A DNA stretch of 64,000 bases from Rhypophila decipiens (lineage: Eukaryota > Ascomycota > Sordariomycetes > Sordariales > Naviculisporaceae). Under the pieces are notes generated by a model, which was not told where the DNA came from, made no database searches, and was given only the letters and a program-made list of their open reading frames with translations. Shown one piece after another: positions 1-9,424 of this stretch; position 1 is the stretch's first letter; each line of letters begins with the position of its first letter. The stretch is from assembly GCA_033297075.1 (NCBI GenBank), contig MU858049.1, positions 496,001 through 560,000 on the forward strand, in the 5' to 3' direction. The position numbers and the translations under genes were made by a program.

Positions 1-322
1 CTGTTCATTTATTACCTTTGCCTTTGACGAAGCCAAGCCAGGCCAGGCTAGACTGTTGTACCACCTAGCTGGGTGTTTGCCTTGTCTCGCTCGCCCTTGC
101 CTTGCCGGGGGGCTTTACTCTCGACGACGGGATCGAACTCGCCAATTTCTACCAAAACGAAAAGCTGGCCAGCTGGCATGACACCATAACGACGACCGAC
201 GGCCCTCGACCCCGTGCGTTTTCGGCTCACAAATCGGTTTTTTTTTACTTGATAATATTTCAGTCATATGACCTGATCAATGTCACATCCGGATGGCCGG
301 TGAGAGTTTACTTGATAAAACA
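1..322. other. Sequence upstream of the WDR83-like gene
   Basis: No gene can be supported here. Short open frames on both strands (about 48-230 minus, 102-326 plus) have no recognisable domain and are near chance length. A T-run at about 238-246 and a purine-rich stretch precede the first start codon. The interval presumably holds the promoter and 5' leader of the following gene, and may hold the start of a gene leaving the window to the left. Confidence 0.3.
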
Positions 323-1529
323 ATGAAAGACACCAATACCAAAAAGAAGGGACAGTCGAGTTTCCCTCAACGGCCTGTGGCGCAGTTGTTGGGATCTAAT
401 GGTATGTACCTGCTTCTTCTCTGTATCATCCACCTAGGTCCACTTATGAATGTTCATCTGCGTACATGGTATATCATGATTTACCGTCCGTTTACTACCT
501 GCACCCCCCCCTTTACTACCAAGATGAACATTCCGTTTTCCCAATCGAGTAGTTTGTTTACATTCGTGCCACACTCATTACACTATCCCGACAAGCAGCC
601 CCCCCAGTCCAACAGCGCGCCCTTTCAGCAGCAGTGAAGATCAAAAACAAAAAGCAGTCCAGCCAACAATGTCCCTAACCACCAACTCTTATCAGGCCCA
701 ATCCACGCAGTATCCTACTCAGCCTCACCATCCTCATACATCCTCACCGGATCAGCAGATAGATGCATAAGATTATACAACCCAAACACAACAACAACAA
801 CTTCAAACACCGCTGAACCATCCTCCTACATCACATCCTCCTCCTCCTCCCCAGCAGCAAGCCAAAAAGGGGCCATCCCCCCCTCAGGCCGGCTAATCCA
901 AAGCTACACCGGACACGGGTACCAAGTCCTCTCGCTCTCGATAGCATCCGACAATGCAACATTTGCATCATCCGGCGGCGACAGGGCAGTCTATCTCTGG
1001 GACGTAACCACCGCCCAAACCCTCCGACGATTCGGAGCCTCTGCAAACGGGGGCCACAGCGGACGGGTCAACTACGTCACCTTTGGCGGGGTGGGTGATT
1101 CCCTCGTCATATCAGGGGGTATCGACACGAGTGTGAGGATATGGGACGTCAAAGCGGGGAATAACAACAAGCCTATTCAGGTACTGGATGATGCGAAAGA
1201 TGCGATTAGCTCGGTGGTTGTTACGGGGGAGGAAATCATCGCCGGCAGCGTGGATGGTCGGGTCAGGAGTTATGACTTGAGGATGGGGAGGTGTGTGACG
1301 GATGTGTTTGCCAATAGCGTGACTAGTTTGTGTTTGGCGAGGGATGGGGAGTCGCTTTTGGTTGGGTCGCTGGAGAGTAAATTGAGACTGATGGATCGGC
1401 GGGATGGGACTTGTCTGAGGGTGTTTGGGCACGAGGGGTGGAGGAATGAGGAGTTTAGGGTGCAGAGTTGTTTTGGTGGGGGGGAGAGGTTTGTTGTTGC
1501 TGGTGGGGAGGAGGAATCCTTGGAGGAAT

Positions 1530-1578
<49 letters not shown>

Positions 1579-1813
1579 GAAAGTGTGGGCTTGGGATTTG
1601 GTTACGGGCCAGCTGGTGGCCAAGATTCCTGTCCCTGGGAGGGCAAGTACTAGAAAGACTGCTGGACGAGGTGGTGGGATTTATGGTGCTGGGTCGGAGG
1701 AGAGGAAAAAGAGGACTACCGTGATTAGTAGTATTGCGTGGAAGGAGGATGGGTATGGGAATCAGTTTTGTGTTGGGGGCACGTCGGGGGTTGTTACTGT
1801 TTATGGGGAATAA
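323..1813 (+). CDS. WD40 repeat protein, MORG1/WDR83-like
   Basis: Predicted exons 323-401 and 696-1813 (398 aa). The splice joins ...LLGSNG to PIHAVSYS in phase, with a GTATGT donor and a CTAAC branch 18-22 nt before the CAG acceptor. At 294 nt the intron is long for this window. The protein is a seven-blade WD40 propeller: GSADRCIRLYNP, SGGDRAVYLWDV and SGGIDTSVRIWDV are typical blade ends, and EEIIAGSVDGRVRSYDLRMG matches the MORG1/WDR83 family closely. In animals that family scaffolds ERK modules and associates with spliceosomes; the fungal role is inferred only. A run of 11 Asp then 5 Gly (residues about 306-321) interrupts the sixth blade loop. An in-frame ATG at 293 would add ten residues; I chose 323 because the lysine-rich start fits the family better. 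Confidence 0.88.
1532..1579 (+). repeat. In-frame (GAT)11(GGT)4 microsatellite
   Basis: Eleven consecutive GAT codons (1532-1564) followed by GGT/GGG codons encode an acidic then glycine-rich loop between WD40 strands. The trinucleotide unit means length changes keep the frame, so the loop is likely to vary between strains. Confidence 0.95.
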
Positions 1814-2990
1814 AAATATCATGGATGATACTTACCTGGTGAGTAAATCTTGGCAATTTGCTGGATATCGAGACCCAGGTTGACCAGGTAATAGCTAAAT
1901 AAAGCCTATGCAAACTCCATTGCTCGCCGCCACCAGGCTGATATGCCCCTTTTCTCCATGGCAGCGTGGAACTCGCCGACTGTTTCTACCTCGACGAGTC
2001 CAGCCGGGTCTTCCACTTGAGGTGTGCTTGTCCCTTTTGGGCAGAGTTCAAGCTGTACGGCTGCTGGCTTGGAGGCCAGGAAAAAGTCCTTGTAGCGTAA
2101 TCGCTGCTTGATGTTAATTCAGTGTGTCACTGTGGGTATGTTGTGTGTTGTTTGACAGCCTCAGGTAGTGAGTGTATCGACTCACCTGGACAGTTGATAG
2201 CCATTCTTTCACGCCCTCCTCGCTACCTTTGCAGTACATTATGCCTGGACAGCCACCACTCCGGAGCAGTGCAAAACAGCCATATTTCCCAGCAGCTTTG
2301 CGAAGGCTGGCCACCTTTTTCCGGGACGTGATGTGATGTGTTCTGATCAGGGCATGGTGAAGCGTCATTGCGAACTGCCTGGCTGCTTGTTTGGTGATAC
2401 AGGACAGGGCACCGAAGTTGTGCTGTATCAATACATCACCGGTACGGTAAGTCACCGGTACGGTAAGGAAAGTTCAGGGAGGACCAACCCCCTGTCTGCC
2501 TAAAACACGGGAGCACGTGCCTTCGTGCCGGAGCCCCACCGGATCTCGATAAGCCCCACATCTTCCCGCCCTGAACCAGTGGACCCCTTGTTGACTTGGA
2601 CGCGGCGGGCATCTTCTTTGTTCACGACCTGGATGAAAGCCCGCGGTTGACCTCGCGTGACCAATGTTAATCAAACGGTCAAGGCGATGAAAGCAGTTGA
2701 TCTGGACATTGTCAAGATCCTTCTTCCATCCTCAATTCTATTTTTGGGTTTCCTGCTTTTTACATTTGGAAATGAAATGATGACTTGGAGCGGCGCAATG
2801 TAGCGGTCGTGAGCGGGACTGGACTGGACTCGCTGGAGGAACCGACCTGTTGCCTGGCCGCTGGAGGACACGAGATCAACAAATCACCAACGACGTTACG
2901 AAATTCATGAATCACGGCCTGAAATACTGGATTGCCTGACGCACAGTTGTGTAGAGAGGCATTGGATGACACCTGCCTAGGGCGACGACT
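1814..2990. other. Intergenic, no gene seen
   Basis: Between two plus-strand genes. Open frames here (for example 2114-2455 minus) have no recognisable motifs. It holds the 3' end of the WD40 gene and the upstream region of the ligase gene, plus one short perfect tandem repeat listed separately. Confidence 0.5.
2436..2467. repeat. Perfect 16-bp tandem duplication
   Basis: Two adjacent identical copies of TCACCGGTACGGTAAG (2436-2451 and 2452-2467). Non-coding. It may be a recent slippage duplication or a doubled protein-binding site. Confidence 0.9.
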
Positions 2991-2999
2991 TATATATAA
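2991..2999 (+). promoter_or_regulatory. TATA-like box of the DNA ligase gene
   Basis: TATATATAA lies 123 nt upstream of the ATG at 3122 and is followed by a pyrimidine-rich leader, a usual arrangement in filamentous fungi. Assigned from position and sequence only. Confidence 0.45.
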
Positions 3000-3121
3000 T
3001 TACCCCTTCTTTACCTTGGCATTTTTTTTGTCCTTCCTTTCAGCTTCTGTTCATCATTCGACTCCTCCCTTCCTTTGCCTCTCGCACTCGGTTGCTTCAA
3101 TTCTTCCTCGGAGTCGCAACC

Positions 3122-6100
3122 ATGGGATTTCTGTTTGCGCACGTGTGCGACCTGCTCCAGCGTCTCGAGGATAATCTGACTGCGCGCGCTGGCGTCAGGA
3201 CCTATGCGGATATCCTGGGCGAGTGGTTCGCAACGCATCGCGGTCAATTCCTGGCCCACGACCATGATGCTGCCGCGCTGCTGTCAACCTTGCTCCCGGA
3301 GAAGAGGACGGACCGAGTGTACTTGATGAAAGAAAAGAGGCTGCAGGCTGTAATTGGCCGCGGTCTTTTGCTGGGCCGTTCGAGAATTCCCCAGCTGGCG
3401 AGGTGGGCTGATGATCCAGCGTCGGGCTTAACACTGCCGGAATGTGTCGAGTTGGTTCTTACGCAGACGGTAAGGCCTTCCTTGGAAATATGCGTTGAGC
3501 GTCAGATCTGTACCCAGAGAGTCGATACTGACATTGGACAGCCGAACCCGTCGCGCTCCGTAGACATGCAGGTAACCGTCGAGGAAATAGACGGTCTACT
3601 CCACCGGCTCGCCTCTGCCTGCCGGTTCAGTGCGCCCTCTGTGCGACGACGCTCCGGCGCGGACTCGACCGTCGCAGACCGAGAACTGTCTCTGGGGGAC
3701 CTATATAAACGAGTCACCCCGACCGAAGCCAAGTGGCTCACACGGCTGATACTAAAGAACTTTGAGCCCGTCGTGCTTGATCCCCAGATGGTATACCGTA
3801 ACTACCACCCGGCATTGCCATCCATCTTAAAGGTACAGGACGACTTTACCGTTGCCGGACGTATTCTGGCAGACCTGAGGCGAAACAGATCGGTAGTGGG
3901 AAGGGCAGACCTCGGAGAGTATCTAAAGCCGACGCTTGGTGTAAAGGTTGGCCGCCAGCCATGGATCAAGGGCCGGAGCATCAAGCACTGCCTAGACATG
4001 GGCCACGGTCGAATGAGTTGCGAGGCCAAAATGGACGGCGAGTACTGCCAGATCCATATCGACCTCAGCAAAGACCGGGACTGCATACAGATATTTTCCA
4101 AGAGTGGCAAGGACAGCACCAGGGATCGAATTGCCTTGCATGGGTAGGTCCCGCTTTTCCTAAGAGGAGCGAATGTTACTAATGAGGACCCAGCCCAATT
4201 CGTGAATCATTGCAGCTGAATAAGCCATCGTGCCCCCTCAAGAAAGGCTGCATTCTCGAGGGAGAACTTGTGGTCTGGAGCGACAAGGTGAGTTGGCATC
4301 TCCGTCTGGCCTCGTTTGTTGGCCAGGTAGATTGACTGACACAATATAGGAACACAAAATCCTTGACTTTCATAAAATCAGAAAGCATGTGTCGAGGTCT
4401 GGGACTTTTTTGGGTACAGAGCAGGACTCGCAGTATGTTTCCCGCCCCACTTCATGGCTGATTTGTTCAACTTGCTGAGACCGTGTAGGCGACACCCATG
4501 GGAGCATTTAATGATAATTTACTACGACGTGCTCATGATTGACGACAAGTCTCTTTTGGCCGTCAGACAGTCAGAGAGGATGGCGAGACTAAAGCAGCTG
4601 ATAACTGAGATACCGGGACAATCCGCCCTGGTAAAACGAATCATCATCGACTGCGACCGCCCGTCAGCGGCTTCCGACCTCCGCCGCGCATTTGCAAAGT
4701 GCATCGCAGCAAGGGAAGAGGGCTTGGTTCTCAAACCCGACGATCCCTACTTTGACTTCAACACGTCCCGGCGGCCATATAGCTGCTGTGCTATCAAGCT
4801 GAAGAAGGAGTACGTGGGCAACTTTGGAGACATTGGTGACTTTGCTGTTGTCGGGGCACGGCTTGACGCAGCTAAAGCCAGGACTTTCGGCATGCGGAAC
4901 ATCAGATGGACTCACTTTTACGTCGCATGTCTCGAAAACAAAGACGAGGTTCGACGGTTCAGGAGAAAGCCGAGGTTTGTGGTTACCAATGTCGTCGAGC
5001 TCAACGCCACTCAGCACGACATGTTTTCGACCTTTGTCAACCCAGCGTACGTAGCAGAGCACGAGAATGATGCAATCTCTCTGAGGATTGAGCCGGGCAT
5101 CGACGAGGGAAAGAGGCCTTCGGTCATCTTTACAGACCCTCCTGTTTTTGATGTCCGATGCTTCTCGTTCGACAAAGCAGGCAACACGGGGTTTTGGAGT
5201 CCTAGGTTTCCCATGGTCAATAAAATACACTGTGATCGGACCTGGCTTGACACTCTTTCGTTTGATGAACTTCAGGATATCGCCAGAAAAGAAAAAGAGC
5301 TTCCTCCGCCCGAAGATAGCCAGGAGATGCTCGGGTGGATAGCTGCGTTGCAACACGCTGACCCGGGGAGGCTTGAAGTTGAGTTGTCCAGCCAAGCGTC
5401 GACCGCATCTAGGACGTCGACGCTTTTGACACCCGCTTCTCCGTCGGTTTCGTCGACCAGTCAACGTCGGCTGGAAATCTCCACCCCGCAACCTGCGAGA
5501 GTAAGCGATCTGGTCGAGGTTCCTTCGTCACCGCTGGATGTGCCTTCGCCAGCCCGACCATTGAGAGACGAAGTTGCGGAGCTTACGATACCCTCGACGA
5601 TCCCAGACAAGCAGGCGGGAACCCAGACTGGTCCTGATACTATTCGTACGCACCGGAAACGGCCCTCAGAGTCACAAGGCACGCGCTCAGGGAATCCTCA
5701 AGACGGACCAAAATCCCGAAGATGCTCAGCCGACCAAACAGCTGCGACGGGACCGATAATACCATCCTCCAGACACTCGTTCTCGTCCAGCAGCAGTAGT
5801 ACCCAACGAGAACCCTTGACGGATATTCAACCTAGGTCATCACGGCGAAACAGTCTCCTCCGGGGCAGGGCTGCTCTCCCACCAAACTTGGTGCGTTCTA
5901 GTACCATGTACCAGCCAGGCAGTGGGGAGAAGACTGCTGATTCTCCTGCAACGGTGCAGAGCTCTTCCCTCCCACTGTCGGCCTCGTTCAATGGGGCTCC
6001 AGCTTCATCATCATCAATGTCTCACCCGGATACCACTCCAAAACCAAGGAGAGACCCTGTCCCTACATCCACAGCCTCATGCCAACATGAAAAGACTGTC

Positions 6101-6667
6101 TCGTCCCACACAGAGTCTTGCAAAGGAACTTGCAGATATCTGCCCCAAGGATGCACCCTAGCGGACTACACAATCCTCCTCTCCCCCTGTATAGCAAACT
6201 ACCCCTGGGTAACCGAGGACTTGCTATCCTGCCACGGTCTGGAATTAACAACAGATATACAGCAGTGTGACCCGACGATAACAGACTCATTTATACCCTC
6301 ATCCCTACCATCCTCCTCTTCATTTTACAACACCAAGACTACTGCATGTGTGGGAAGAGCATCAGCAGCAAAAACGAAGAAGAAACCGATAATCCTGGTA
6401 GACAGACGCCGCAAAGAAGCTACCAAGGCGTTCCTGAAACAAGTCTCCGAGGCTAAGCAGCAGCTGCACCAGATAGTTCAGCTGGGCAATGATGGCAAGA
6501 CACAGCTGCAGTTGCAGAAATGGGTGGATGTCTATGATTGGCGCGTCTTGGAGGATTTGAGACGCGAGGAGGAGAGGATTAGTAAAAGCTCGAGTTCTAG
6601 TTCTAGTTCTGGTTCTTCTTCTACTGCTGCGGCTATTTGGCGCAAGTATTGGATTGGGTTGACTTGA
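3122..6667 (+). CDS. ATP-dependent DNA ligase paralogue (LIG4-like core, long tail)
   Basis: Predicted exons 3122-3469, 3542-4143, 4194-4287, 4350-4432 and 4489-6667 (1101 aa); all junctions keep phase and most introns show clear branch sites. The first intron is 72 nt, in frame and stop-free, so a retained form would still be coding. Nucleotidyltransferase motifs appear in order: motif I AKMDGEY (K279, the predicted adenylated lysine), motif III LEGELVVW, motif IIIa YYDVLMID, motif IV EEGLVLK (about 450) and motif V IKLKKEY (about 480), followed by an OB-fold region to about 640. The N-terminal part resembles the DNA ligase N-terminal domain. The usual Arg of motif I (KxDGxR) is Tyr284. About 450 C-terminal residues are Ser/Pro/Thr-rich and disordered, ending in a charged helix and a poly-Ser run. 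It is probably a fungal-specific ligase rather than LIG1 or canonical LIG4; no clear BRCT pair is seen. Confidence 0.85.
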
Positions 6668-7324
6668 TTTAACTTTGTTGTTGTATATATTCAGGTGGCT
6701 GGCTGGCTGGCTGGCTCAAAAGAGAGGGATTGGTTTAATGAATGATAAAGGCATACCTAACTTCCCTAGGTACTTTATGGATTCGAGCATTGGAGATGGA
6801 AATGGCGCTATCTAGGTAGATTGCCACGTATTGCTGCATTATTATAATGGGTAATGAGAAGAAAACGATGGATTACAAATGAACAAGCAAGCACGCTGGA
6901 CTAAATCAACATATATTGCAAATAGGCGCATGCTGTGAGATGAAGTGCTTGACTTTTTTTCTTCTTCTCGTAATCATTCTCATGCCACACTCCCTGTATA
7001 CCTTGTCAAATCACTAAAAAGTAAACAGCGTGTTTAAAATCGCTGAAAGGAAATGGAAGGGGAAACGTGAGTCTCGAAGAAATGGTATTTTTTCCCCATC
7101 TATATACACACGCCCCAGCGCCTCCATTGCCAGAAATCATCGTTATAAACCACTCATTTCGCTGCAAAAGTATTACGGACAGGATCCAAAAAGAAAGCTG
7201 TACATTTCGCTGATGAAATGCCACCACCTACTCTTCGGGGGGTAAATGGTTCTTGTGTTACCTGCAACGCTTTATTCCCAACGCTGCACATATATTTGAC
7301 ATATGTGTATGTTGCCTCTCCCCC
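6668..7324. other. Convergent 3' intergenic region
   Basis: Lies between the ends of the ligase gene (+) and the reductase gene (-). It contains (GGCT)5 at 6697-6716, just after the ligase stop, and AT-rich sequence suited to 3' processing. No gene is seen. Confidence 0.5.
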
Positions 7325-9424
7325 CTAATCATCAAGAAGCAATTTCCAGAGCCCGTCCTTGTCGACAAAGTCATGGTGAATGATATTCACGAGCCAAGAA
7401 TCAGCCCTGATGCCCTCGAGCAGCTTTTCGCTCTCGGAGCCCCGTCCATAAACCTTGGCCCACTCGCCCCAGATGCCAAACGCCTCCTCACTCCAGGCCC
7501 GGAAACTCACCTCCTCGATGATGGTAGGCGTGACGATTTCCTTGCCCGGGAAAACTCCCCACGTAACGGCGTTTGTGCTCGGCTCGGCCGCGTCTTCAAC
7601 TTCCTTCCCATCATCTTCCTTCTTCTCCTTTTCGTCCGAACTAGAAAAGTCCCCAGCCTGGTTGATGGCAAAGTAACACACCACATCTTTCATCTCAGGC
7701 AGCCGATCAAGCTTTTCTTTCAGCGCCTTCCAGTCCCGACTGGGCATGAACAACTCAACAAAGGCCTTTTGGAAGACGAAGCCGTTCTGCGGGCCCCACC
7801 CAAACGTGGGATCGCTGCTCTTGATGCCGTTCACAGCCGGCTGGGAGGCAAGCGTCCTCCAGCCCTTGGAGTTCAGCTTGACGAGGTGGTCCCTAATGGC
7901 GTCAGTCTCGGGGTTGAAACCTTCTTCGCTCCACGGGATGGCGGACAGCTCGCCCCTGAGGTGGCGGATAAAAATGTCGTTGATGTCCGCGTCCGTCCTG
8001 GGCGTGCCCCATAATTGCAGCGCTTGCGCAACAGTGACGTGCAGGCTTACCCCGTATCCGTCGATCTGGCCGTAGGCGGGCGACCGGGCATCGCCCCACC
8101 TGCCGTTGGGGAAGTCGTCCCATGTGGCTTCTCGGCCGAGAGCCCCTTCGCCTTCTGAGATGGCGAGGGTGTTGGCCCGGGTGTTGATTGGTCCGGCTGG
8201 AACGCTGGCCTGGAGCGCCGTGGCTTCATAGTCGGGGTGCGAGGCGGGTCGGTCGACGACGATGACCTTGTTGCGAGGGTCGGATCCGATGGAGGATATG
8301 CGGGCAGAGTCCTGGGGGAAGGCCCTGTTGTGAACGGATCCGTTGATCTGGAGACTCGGGATGTTGGGAAGGTCGTCGTTGGTGAAGGCTTCGTGTCCTT
8401 CTTCGGGTGCGCTCGGCCGGATCAGGTTCGTGCGCTCAACAATGAAAGAAACGGCCTTTTCCAGATTTAGTGTGTAGAAGTGGAATCCCTTTGGGCCGCT
8501 TGATGTCCTGCTCTTGATTTCCCTGATTTGTTCGACAAGTTCGCTGACAATATCGACTCCCACGCCTTTTACCCTTTCGTCGTCGCCCTTGACTGCATCT
8601 AGTCGTTCCAATAGGGGCTCGGGTATCTTGGCATGGCTGAGCTTGGTCGTCCGCTTGATCATCTGGTAGCTTTGGATGGGCATAAGACCAGGGATAATGG
8701 CGATGCTCTTGAACGCACCGCTGGGATGTGCCCTCAGCTGCTCCTCGAAATTCTCGTAGGCCTTGATGTCGAAAAATAGCTGTGTCATGATGAAGTCGGC
8801 GCCAGCCTGCACCTTCTCGACAAGGTAAGGCAAGTCCCGCTCGAGGCACTGGCCTAGGGGGTGGCTCTCGTCGGCATGGCCCTCTGGGTACCCAGCCACG
8901 CCGATGCAGAAGTAATCGCCATGTGTTTTTCTTATATAGCGGACCAAATCAACCGCCCAGACGAACTCTTCGTCCTCGGTCTCGGGTTCCGACTCGTCAC
9001 TGTCGCGATATTCGGCCCTGCGAGGGGGGTCGCCGCGGAGGGCGAGGATGTTCCGGATCCCAAGGGCCTTGGCATCGTCCAGAGCCTTGTCGATGAGCTT
9101 GCGGCTCATGTTGGTACAGGTCAGATGCAGACATGTGGTGAGGCCGAGTTCTCTCTGGCAGAGCTCGGCGAGCTCGAGGGACTTCTGGGCCGTTGACCCG
9201 CCGGCTCCCCAGGTGACGTTGACGAACAGGGGGTGAAGAGCCCGGGCCATGCGGTCGAGCCGGTCTCTCAGGTTCGAAAAGCCCATGGCGGTTTTGGGCG
9301 GGAAGAATTCCAGCGAGAAGTAGTCTGTGTCGGCGGGCAGAGCCGCAATCTTGTCTGTGATTTTCTCCATCGCGGGGGCCCTCAGTGAAGCCTCCAGTTC
9401 GGGATCCGAGACGAGGTCGCCCAT
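7325..9424 (-). CDS. met12: Methylenetetrahydrofolate reductase (MET12-type)
   Basis: Intronless frame of 699 aa, the usual eukaryotic MTHFR size. It reduces 5,10-methylene-THF to 5-methyl-THF for methionine synthesis, using FAD. The N-terminal TIM-barrel (about 20-320) has SLEFFPPKT, VTWGAGGSTA, HLTCTNM, NILALRGDPPR, GVAGYPEGH and DFIMTQLFFD; SLEFFPPKT favours the yeast MET12 over the MET13 class. After an acidic, disordered linker, the C-terminal regulatory region includes DEFPNGR-like WDDFPNGRWGD, SPAYGQIDGYG, SQPAVNG, AVTWGVFPGKE and a final VNIIHHDF. The ATG at 9424 has a good context (AACATGG), but a second ATG at 9370 begins MEKITDKIA, where the usual alignment starts; either may be used. 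A second MTHFR gene is expected elsewhere in the genome. Confidence 0.95.
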   Translation of the reverse strand: MGDLVSDPELEASLRAPAMEKITDKIAALPADTDYFSLEFFPPKTAMGFSNLRDRLDRMARALHPLFVNVTWGAGGSTAQKSLELAELCQRELGLTTCLHLTCTNMSRKLIDKALDDAKALGIRNILALRGDPPRRAEYRDSDESEPETEDEEFVWAVDLVRYIRKTHGDYFCIGVAGYPEGHADESHPLGQCLERDLPYLVEKVQAGADFIMTQLFFDIKAYENFEEQLRAHPSGAFKSIAIIPGLMPIQSYQMIKRTTKLSHAKIPEPLLERLDAVKGDDERVKGVGVDIVSELVEQIREIKSRTSSGPKGFHFYTLNLEKAVSFIVERTNLIRPSAPEEGHEAFTNDDLPNIPSLQINGSVHNRAFPQDSARISSIGSDPRNKVIVVDRPASHPDYEATALQASVPAGPINTRANTLAISEGEGALGREATWDDFPNGRWGDARSPAYGQIDGYGVSLHVTVAQALQLWGTPRTDADINDIFIRHLRGELSAIPWSEEGFNPETDAIRDHLVKLNSKGWRTLASQPAVNGIKSSDPTFGWGPQNGFVFQKAFVELFMPSRDWKALKEKLDRLPEMKDVVCYFAINQAGDFSSSDEKEKKEDDGKEVEDAAEPSTNAVTWGVFPGKEIVTPTIIEEVSFRAWSEEAFGIWGEWAKVYGRGSESEKLLEGIRADSWLVNIIHHDFVDKDGLWKLLLDD

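Noticed and set aside
48..326. Short overlapping open frames at the left edge
   Set aside because: Near chance length and no recognisable motif; could be the first exon of a gene outside the window, but this cannot be supported.
7253..8014. Long plus-strand open frame of about 250 codons
   Set aside because: Lies antisense inside the methylenetetrahydrofolate reductase gene, whose translation is clearly conserved.
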